Of a DNA stretch of 64,000 bases, positions 12,887 through 21,600 are shown piece after piece; position 1 is the first letter of the stretch, and each line of letters begins with the position of its first letter. Origin of the DNA: Elmis aenea (taxonomy: Eukaryota > Arthropoda > Insecta > Coleoptera > Elmidae); contig CANTFG010000231.1 of assembly GCA_947652605.1 (NCBI GenBank), positions 124,001 through 188,000 on the forward strand. The letters are read 5' to 3'. The notes beneath the pieces are model-generated. The model searched no databases. It saw only the letters and a program-made list of their open reading frames with translations, and was not told the DNA's origin. Position numbers and translations under genes: made by a program.

Positions 12887-13404
12887 GGTAATCATCCACG
12901 GCCGTCCGAAAAAGTTCCTTTAAAATACCGAGGTCGCTCGGGCGTCATCATCCGAATAAATGTTTTTGCGGTTTGCAGTCGGATCCAACGATCGCGTATC
13001 CCTCGGGCCGATCACGACGGATTGCCGGTAGGTGCGGACACATGAATACCACTAACACATTCTCCGTTGCAATGACGGTCGAGTGCAAGCACATGAATCT
13101 CCGTTGCAATGACGGTAAAAGTACGGAAGTCGCTCGGGCTTCATCATCCGAATAAATGTTTTTGCGGTTCGCAGTCGGATCCAACGATCGCGTATCCCTC
13201 GGGCCGATCACGACGAATCGCCGGTTGGTGCGGACACATGAATACCACAACGTCTCGGCGACCCGGCGATAAAAACATCTCGGTCTACAAAAATATTCAT
13301 AACTCCGTTAATTGCGGTGAGAAAATTTTTATCCGGTGTTCGACATGTAGCTAAAAGAATAGCGCATCCGACTACGTCTAAGAAGCAAAATTTGAGAACT
13401 CTTT
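12887..13404 (+). repeat. Long (518-bp) module, second of copy 1
   Basis: Same organisation as the module at 11403, with CGGATTGCC in the first inner repeat and GCCGGTTGGTGCGG in the second. The GGTTGG variant marks this module type and recurs in copies 2 and 3 (near 37760, 38920, 60740 and 61900), so it can be used to trace exchanges. Confidence 0.93.
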
Positions 13405-13790
13405 GGTAATCATCCACGGCCGTCCGAAAAAGTTCCTTTAAAATACCGAGGTCGCTCGGGCGTCATCATCCGAATAAATGTTTTTGCGGTTTGCAGTCGG
13501 ATCCAACGATCGCGTATCCCTTGGGCCGATCACGACGGATTGCCGGTAGGTGCGGACACATGAATACCACTAACACATTCTCCGTTGCAATGACGGTCGA
13601 GTGCAAGCACATGAATCTCCGTTGCAATGACGGTAAAAGTACGGAAGTCGCTCGGGCTTCATCATCCGAATAAATGTTTTTGCGGTTCGCAGTCGGATCC
13701 AACGATCGCGTATCCCTCGGGCCGATCACGACGGTTCGGCGGTAGATGCAGACACATGAACACCTCACCGCGGCGACCCGGCGAAAAATT
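13405..13790 (+). repeat. Terminal, diverging module, copy 1
   Basis: Begins as a long module (GGTAATCATCC, TTTGCAG, CCCTTGGG, two minisatellite-like units). The second inner repeat diverges after CGATCACGACGG: GTTCGGCGGTAGATGCAGACACATGAACACC stands where other modules have AATCGCCGGTAGGTGCGG, and homology fades near GCGACCCGGCGAAAAATTCG. The AT-rich tail with ATATTCATAACTCC is missing. It marks the right edge of the module array in all three copies. Confidence 0.85.
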
Positions 13791-14090
13791 CGTTCGTCGT
13801 CCGCGGACGACTGAGCGCATGTTAGGCCGTAAAGTTGTCTATAGTACCGCGGTACCTGGAGCGACCGTCTCCGTTTCGATTACGGATTTTTCCCGCGTCA
13901 CAGCGGAATAAGTGCGTGTTTCGAATATTGCGAGGCGACGAAAATTCCCGATCGTTCGGCGGAGTCCAGTCTCTCCTTGGCGTATCCGAAAGCATACGAC
14001 AATTTTTGTTAACACCACAACGTGCCCGCGGGTGTCCGCCAAGTTTCGACTTGACGGCCCCCAAAATGCGGGCTACATCATCCGAATATT
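13791..14090. other. GC-richer single-copy linker with palindromes, copy 1
   Basis: A 300-bp stretch that is not tandem and occurs once per macro-unit (also 39491-39790 and 62472-62771). It holds two perfect palindromes centred on CCGCGG: GTCGTCCGCGGACGAC at 13796-13811 and GTACCGCGGTAC at 13844-13855. TCCGT/ACGGA can also form a small hairpin soon after. No rRNA, tRNA or coding signature is recognised. Near 13868 copy 1 reads CCGTCTCCG while copies 2 and 3 read CCGTATCCG. Open frames of 67-94 codons overlap on both strands and are not called. Confidence 0.75.
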
Positions 14091-15035
14091 AGGCACTGTG
14101 CGTTGCTCTAAAAACAACCTTAGGGTTAATCAGCCTTCGGGCTTCAGTTTCAGCCTCCGGGCTTGACAACCACTACTTTCATATACCACAGGAGCTTGCT
14201 CCAGCATAAGGTAGCCAATTGCTTCGTCATATAATTAGTGACGCCAATACTACTGACTTACGTTCTGGCAGGGTGTGGAACTCGGTAGTGCAGTTTCCAC
14301 GCTGCATCTGTTGAGACAGCCCTTAGCTCGGGGATTCGTCTTGTCGCGAGGCGAGACCCCGATACCTTAAGTAACCTCCGGGTTAACAGCCTTCGGGCTT
14401 GATATACCTTTACATACCACAGGAGTTCAGCTCCTATACACTCCGTCGCTTTAGCGACGCCAATATATAATACCTGCGGGTAATTTATTGTCTGAGTATT
14501 AGGCACTGTGCGTTGCTCTAAAAACAACCTTAGGGTTAATCAGCCTTCGGGCTTCAATTTCAGCCTCCGGGTTTGACAACCACTACTTTCATATACCACA
14601 GGAGCTTGCTCCAGCATAAGGTAGCCAATTGCTTCGTCATATAATTAGTGACGCCAATACTACTGACTTACGTTCTGGCAGGGTGTGGAACTCGGTAGTG
14701 CAGTTTCCACGCTGCATCTGTTGAGACACAGCCCTTAGCTCGGGGATTCGTCTTGTCGCGAGGCGAGACCCCGATACCTTAAGTAACCTCCGGGTTAACA
14801 GCCTTCGGGCATAAATTTCAGCCTTCGGGCTTGATATACCTTTACATACCACAGGAGTTCAGCTCCTATACACTCCGTCGCTTTAGTGACGCCAATATAT
14901 AATACCTGCGGGTAATTTATTGACCGAGTATTAGGCACTGTGCGCTGCTCTAAAAACAACCTTAGGGTTAATCAGCCTTCGGGCTTCAGTTTCAGCCTCC
15001 GGGCTTGACAACCACTACTTTCATATACCACAGGA
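14091..15035 (+). repeat. Hairpin-rich 410/432-bp tandem repeat, copy 1
   Basis: Units start with AGGCACTGTGCG at 14091 (410 bp), 14501 (432 bp) and 14933 (103 bp, broken off after ACCACAGGA). Each is dense in short hairpins, many with four-base loops: AACC-TTAG-GGTT (14116-14127), AGCC-TTCG-GGCT (14132-14143 and 14388-14399), GGAG-CTTG-CTCC (14191-14202), TAACC-TCCG-GGTTA (14372-14385), AGGAG/CTCCT (14421-14435) and CGTCGC-TTTA-GCGACG (14444-14459). A nested stem pairs 14328-14333 with 14357-14362 around an inner stem (14339-14345 with 14350-14356) closed by a GCGA loop. The two halves of a unit share the same order of hairpins and look like diverged duplicates. The family is not recognised. 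A structured RNA or organelle-type palindromic repeat is possible. Confidence 0.85.
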
Positions 15036-15606
15036 CGGTCAAAGGTACAAGCACATTCTCGGTCGCAATGACGGGCAAAAATACTAACACATTCTCCGTT
15101 GAAATGACGGTCGAGTGCAGACACAAGAATCTCCGTTGCAATAACGTTAAAAATGCAGACCAATTCTCCGTTGCAATGACGGTCAAAGGTACAGGCACAT
15201 TCTCCGTTGCTATGGCGGTCGAATGCAGACACAAGAATCTCCGTTGCAATACCGGTAAACGTGCAGGCCCATTCTCCGTTGCATTGACGGTCAAATCTAC
15301 AGCCACATTCTCCGTTGCTATGACGGGCAAAATTAGACACATTCTCCGTTGCAATGACGGTCGAGTGCAAGCACATGAATCTTTGTTGCAATGACGGTAA
15401 AAGTACGGAAGTCGCTCGGGCTTCATCATCCGAATAAATGTTTTTGCGGTTCGCAGTCGGATCCAACGATCGCGTATCCCTCGGGCCGATCACGACGATT
15501 CGCCGGTAGGGCAAGAATACTAACACATTCTCCGTTGCAATGACGGTCGAGTGCAGACACAAGAATCTCCGTTGCAATAACGTTAAAAATGCAGAATGTG
15601 CCTGTA
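15036..15606 (+). repeat. Degenerate minisatellite of about 35 bp with embedded module fragment, copy 1
   Basis: Units of about 35-37 bp are variants of ATTCTCCGTTGCAATGACGG plus a variable half (TCAAAGGTACAGGCAC, TCGAGTGCAGACACAAG, TAAACGTGCAGGCCC). The core CCGTTGCAATGACGG has short dyad symmetry (CCGT/ACGG). Positions about 15396-15510 are a fragment of the 322/518-bp module, from GGTAAAAGTACGGAAG to CGCCGGTAGGG. The minisatellite then resumes to 15606. The same units form the interior of the 518-bp modules, so the two repeat families have exchanged sequence. Open frames reading repeated IATENV-like peptides on the minus strand only mirror the unit. Confidence 0.88.
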
Positions 15607-15686
15607 CCGAGGGTCCGAGGGTCCGAGGGTCCGAGGGTCCGAGGGTCCGAGGGTCCGAGGGTCCGAGGGTCAGAGGGTCCGAGGGT
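15607..15686 (+). repeat. CCGAGGGT x10 microsatellite-like array, copy 1
   Basis: Ten 8-bp units. The next-to-last is CAGAGGGT (C to A). The final GGGT runs straight into AGTTTTAAGAAAATCG, where the 160-bp satellite resumes. Copy 2 has eleven units with the same variant next to last. Confidence 0.96.
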
Positions 15687-18600
15687 AGTTTTAAGAAAAT
15701 CGATTTTTTTGTCGAAAAAAGTGCAAAGACTATAGACTTTGTACTTTTCCCATTTTTCACGAAAAATTAAAAATCGTATTTAGGGGCTAATAATCCTTAA
15801 TTCGCTCATAACTAACGTGTATAAGAAGTTTGAAGCCATTTGCTGTAGTTTTAAGAAAATCGATTTTTTTGTCGAAAAAAGTGCAAAGACTATAGCCTTT
15901 GTACTTTTCCCATTTTTCGCGAAAAATTAAAAATCGTATTTAGGGGCTAATAATCCTTAATTCGCTCATAACTAATGTGTATAAGAAGTTTGAAGCCATT
16001 TGCTGTAGTTTTAAGAAAATCGATTTTTTTGTCGAAAAAAGTGCAAAGACTATATATAGCCTTTGTACTTTTCCCATTTTTCACGAAAAATTAAAAATCG
16101 TATTTAGGGGCTAATAATCCTTAATTCGCTCACAACTAATGTGTATAAGAAGTTTGAAGCCATTTGCTGTAGTTTTAAGAAAATCGATTTTTTTGTCGAA
16201 AAAAGTGCAAAGACTTATAGCCTTTGTACTTTTCCCATTTTTCGCGAAAAATTAAAAATCGTATTTAGGGGCTAATAATCCTTAACTTGCTCGTAACTAA
16301 CGTGTTTAAGAAGTTTGAAGCCATTTGCTATAGTTTTAAAAAAATCGATTTTTTTGTCGAAAAAAGTGCAAAGACTATAGCCTTTGTACTTTTCCCATTT
16401 TTCACGAAAAATTAAAAATCGTATTTAGGGGCTAATAATCCTTAATTCGCTCATAACTAACGTGTATAAGAAGTTTGAAGCCATTTGCTGTAGTTTTAAG
16501 AAAATCGATTTTTTTGTCGAAAAAAGTGCAGACTATAGCCTTTGTACTTTTCCCATTTTTCGCGAAAAATTAAAAATCGTATTTAGGGGCTAATAATCCT
16601 TAACTTGCTCGTAACTAACGTGTATAAGAAGTTTGAAGCCATTTGCTGTAGTTTTAAGAAAATCGATTTTTTTGTCGAAAAAAGTGCAAAGACTATAGCC
16701 TTTGTACTTTTCCCATTTTTCACGAAAAATTAAAAATCGTATTTAGGGGCTAATAATCCTTAATTCGCTCACAACTAATGTGTATAAGAAGTTTGAAGCC
16801 ATTTGCTGTAGTTTTAAGAAAATCGATTTTTTTGTCGAAAAAAGTGCAAAGACTTATAGCCTTTGTACTTTTCCCATTTTTCGCGAAAAATTAAAAATCG
16901 TATTTAGGGGCTAATAATCCTTAACTTGCTCGTAACTAACGTGTTTAAGAAGTTTGAAGCCATTTGCTATAGTTTTAAAAAAATCGATTTTTTTGTCGAA
17001 AAAAGTGCAAAGACTATAGCCTTTGTACTTTTCCCATTTTTCACGAAAAATTAAAAATCGTATTTAGGGGCTAATAATCCTTAATTCGCTCATAACTAAC
17101 GTGTATAAGAAGTTTGAAGCCATTTGCTGTAGTTTTAAGAAAATCGATTTTTTTGTCGAAAAAAGTGCAGACTATAGCCTTTGTACTTTTCCCATTTTTC
17201 GCGAAAAATTAAAAATCGTATTTAGGGGCTAATAATCCTTAACTTGCTCGTAACTAACGTGTATAAGAAGTTTGAAGCCATTTGCTGTAGTTTTAAGAAA
17301 ATCGATTTTTTTGTCGAAAAAAGTGCAAAGACTATAGCCTTTGTACTTTTCCCATTTTTCACGAAAAATTAAAAATCGTATTTAGGGGCTAATAATCCTT
17401 AATTCGCTCATAACTAACGTGTATAAGAAGTTTGAAGCCATTTGCTGTAGTTTTAAGAAAATCGATTTTTTTGTCGAAAAAAGTGCAAAGACTATAATAG
17501 CCTTTGTACTTTTCCCATTTTTCGCGAAAAATTAAAAATCGTATTTAGGGGCTAATAATCCTTAATTCGCTCATAACTAATGTGTATAAGAAGTTTGAAG
17601 CCATTTGCTGTAGTTTTAAGAAAATCGATTTTTTTGTCGAAAAAAGTGCAAAGACTATATATAGCCTTTGTACTTTTCCCATTTTTCACGAAAAATTAAA
17701 AATCGTATTTAGGGGCTAATAATCCTTAATTCGCTCACAACTAATGTGTATAAGAAGTTTGAAGCCATTTGCTGTAGTTTTAAGAAAATCGATTTTTTTG
17801 TCGAAAAAAGTGCAAAGACTATAGCCTTTGTACTTTTCCCATTTTTCGCGAAAAATTAAAAATCGTATTTAGGGGCTAATAATCCTTAACTTGCTCGTAA
17901 CTAACGTGTTTAAGAAGTTTGAAGCCATTTGCTATAGTTTTAAAAAAATCGATTTTTTTGTCGAAAAAAGTGCAAAGACTATAATAGCCTTTGTACTTTT
18001 CCCATTTTTCACGAAAAATTAAAAATCGTATTTAGGGGCTAATAATCCTTAATTCGCTCATAACTAACGTGTATAAGAAGTTTGAAGCCATTTGCTGTAG
18101 TTTTAAGAAAATCGATTTTTTTGTCGAAAAAAGTGCAAAGACTATATATAGCCTTTGTACTTTTCCCATTTTTCACGAAAAATTAAAAATCGTATTTAGG
18201 GGCTAATAATCCTTAATTCGCTCACAACTAATGTGTATAAGAAGTTTGAAGCCATTTGCTGTAGTTTTAAGAAAATCGATTTTTTTGTCGAAAAATGTGC
18301 AAAGACTATAGACTTTGTACTTTTCCCATTTTTCGCGAAAAATTAAAAATCGTATTTAGGGGCTAATAATCCTTAACTTGCTCGTAACTAACGTGTTTAA
18401 GAAGTTTGAAGCCATTTGCTATAGTTTTAAAAAAATCGATTTTTTTGTCGAAAAAAGTGCAAAGACTATATAGCCTTTGTACTTTTCCCATTTTTCACGA
18501 AAAATTAAAAATCGTATTTAGGGGCTAATAATCCTTAATTCGCTCATAACTAACGTGTTTAAGAAGTTTGAAGCCATTTGCTGTAGTTTTAAGAAAATCG

Positions 18601-21600
18601 ATTTTTTTGTCGAAAAAAGTGCAGACTATAAGCCTTTGTACTTTTCCCATTTTTCACGAAAAATTAAAAATCGTATTTAGGGGCTAATAATCCTTAATTC
18701 GCTCATAACTAACGTGTATAAGAAGTTTGAAGCCATTTGCTGTAGTTTTAAGAAAATCGATTTTTTTGTCGAAAAAAGTGCAGACTATAGCCTTTGTACT
18801 TTTCCCATTTTTCGCGAAAAATTAAAAATCGTATTTAGGGGCTAATAATCCTTAACTTGCTCGTAACTAACGTGTTTAAGAAGTTTGAAGCCATTTGCTA
18901 TAGTTTTAAAAAAATCGATTTTTTTGTCGAAAAAAGTGCAAAGACTATAGCCTTTGTACTTTTCCCATTTTTCACGAAAAATTAAAAATCGTATTTAGGG
19001 GCTAATAATCCTTAATTCGCTCATAACTAACGTGTATAAGAAGTTTGAAGCCATTTGCTGTAGTTTTAAGAAAATCGATTTTTTTGTCGAAAAAAGTGCA
19101 GACTATAGCCTTTGTACTTTTCCCATTTTTCGCGAAAAATTAAAAATCGTATTTAGGGGCTAATAATCCTTAACTTGCTCGTAACTAACGTGTATAAGAA
19201 GTTTGAAGCCATTTGCTGTAGTTTTAAGAAAATCGATTTTTTTGTCGAAAAAAGTGCAAAGACTATAGCCTTTGTACTTTTCCCATTTTTCGCGAAAAAT
19301 TAAAAATCGTATTTAGGGGCTAATAATCCTTAACTTGCTCGTAACTAACGTGTTTAAGAAGTTTGAAGCCATTTGCTATAGTTTTAAAAAAATCGATTTT
19401 TTTGTCGAAAAAAGTGCAAAGACTATAGCCTTTGTACTTTTCCCATTTTTCACGAAAAATTAAAAATCGTATTTAGGGGCTAATAATCCTTAATTCGCTC
19501 ACAACTAATGTGTATAAGAAGTTTGAAGCCATTTGCTGTAGTTTTAAGAAAATCGATTTTTTTGTCGAAAAAAGTGCAAAGACTATAGACTTTGTACTTT
19601 TCCCATTTTTCGCGAAAAATTAAAAATCGTATTTAGGGGCTAATAATCCTTAACTTGCTCGTAACTAACGTGTATAAGAAGTTTGAAGCCATTTGCTGTA
19701 GTTTTAAGAAAATCGATTTTTTTGTCGAAAAAAGTGCAGACTATAAGCCTTTGTACTTTTCCCATTTTTCACGAAAAATTAAAAATCGTATTTAGGGGCT
19801 AATAATCCTTAATTCGCTCATAACTAACGTGTATAAGAAGTTTGAAGCCATTTGCTGTAGTTTTAAGAAAATCGATTTTTTTGTCGAAAAAAGTGCAAAG
19901 ACTATAATAGCCTTTGTACTTTTCCCATTTTTCGCGAAAAATTAAAAATCGTATTTAGGGGCTAATAATCCTTAATTCGCTCATAACTAATGTGTATAAG
20001 AAGTTTGAAGCCATTTGCTGTAGTTTTAAGAAAATCGATTTTTTTGTCGAAAAAAGTGCAAAGACTATATATAGCCTTTGTACTTTTCCCATTTTTCACG
20101 AAAAATTAAAAATCGTATTTAGGGGCTAATAATCCTTAATTCGCTCACAACTAATGTGTATAAGAAGTTTGAAGCCATTTGCTGTAGTTTTAAGAAAATC
20201 AATTTTTTTGTCGAAAAAAGTGCAAAGACTATAGCCTTTGTACTTTTCCCATTTTTCGCGAAAAATTAAAAATCGTATTTAGGGGCTAATAATCCTTAAC
20301 TTGCTCGTAACTAACGTGTTTAAGAAGTTTGAAGCCATTTGCTATAGTTTTAAAAAAATCGATTTTTTTGTCGAAAAAAGTGCAAAGACTATAGCCTTTG
20401 TACTTTTCCCATTTTTCACGAAAAATTAAAAATCGTATTTAGGGGCTAATAATCCTTAATTCGCTCATAACTAACGTGTATAAGAAGTTTGAAGCCATTT
20501 GCTGTAGTTTTAAGAAAATCGATTTTTTTGTCGAAAAAAGTGCAGACTATAGCCTTTGTACTTTTCCCATTTTTCGCGAAAAATTAAAAATCGTATTTAG
20601 GGGCTAATAATCCTTAACTTGCTCGTAACTAACGTGTATAAGAAGTTTGAAGCCATTTGCTGTAGTTTTAAGAAAATCGATTTTTTTGTCGAAAAAAGTG
20701 CAGACTATAAGCCTTTGTACTTTTCCCATTTTTCACGAAAAATTAAAAATCGTATTTAGGGGCTAATAATCCTTAATTCGCTCATAACTAACGTGTATAA
20801 GAAGTTTGAAGCCATTTGCTGTAGTTTTAAGAAAATCGATTTTTTTGTCGAAAAAAGTGCAAAGACTATAATAGCCTTTGTACTTTTCCCATTTTTCGCG
20901 AAAAATTAAAAATCGTATTTAGGGGCTAATAATCCTTAATTCGCTCATAACTAATGTGTATAAGAAGTTTGAAGCCATTTGCTGTAGTTTTAAGAAAATC
21001 AATTTTTTTGTCGAAAAAAGTGCAAAGACTATATATAGCCTTTGTACTTTTCCCATTTTTCACGAAAAATTAAAAATCGTATTTAGGGGCTAATAATCCT
21101 TAATTCGCTCACAACTAATGTGTATAAGAAGTTTGAAGCCATTTGCTGTAGTTTTAAGAAAATCGATTTTTTTGTCGAAAAAAGTGCAAAGACTATAGCC
21201 TTTGTACTTTTCCCATTTTTCGCGAAAAATTAAAAATCGTATTTAGGGGCTAATAATCCTTAACTTGCTCGTAACTAACGTGTTTAAGAAGTTTGAAGCC
21301 ATTTGCTATAGTTTTAAGAAAATCGATTTTTTTGTCGAAAAAAGTGCAAAGACTATAATAGCCTTTGTACTTTTCCCATTTTTCACGAAAAATTAAAAAT
21401 CGTATTTAGGGGCTAATAATCCTTAATTCGCTCATAACTAACGTGTATAAGAAGTTTGAAGCCATTTGCTGTAGTTTTAAGAAAATCGATTTTTTTGTCG
21501 AAAAAAGTGCAAAGACTATATATAGCCTTTGTACTTTTCCCATTTTTCACGAAAAATTAAAAATCGTATTTAGGGGCTAATAATCCTTAATTCGCTCACA

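Noticed and set aside
11464..13911. Repeated 60-100 codon open frames on both strands in the 322/518-bp modules
   Set aside because: They overlap each other on opposite strands, differ between modules only by repeat variants, and resemble no family I know.
13800..14090. Linker as a piece of ribosomal DNA spacer
   Set aside because: The GC-rich palindromic style suggested it, but no recognisable rRNA or conserved spacer motif is present.
14110..14130. TTAGGG motif that might mark an internal telomere repeat
   Set aside because: It occurs once per hairpin-module unit, as part of the AACC-TTAG-GGTT hairpin, not in tandem.
14275..14400. tRNA, SINE head or known ribozyme in the hairpin module
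   Set aside because: No A-box and B-box pair, no cloverleaf with anticodon arm, and no hammerhead core (CTGATGA with GAAA) were found. The hairpins remain unassigned.
14972..15760. 262-codon minus-strand open frame over the minisatellite, octamer array and satellite border
   Set aside because: It crosses four repeat families, and its peptide simply repeats the units (IATENV-like, then Pro-Ser-Asp-like from the octamer).
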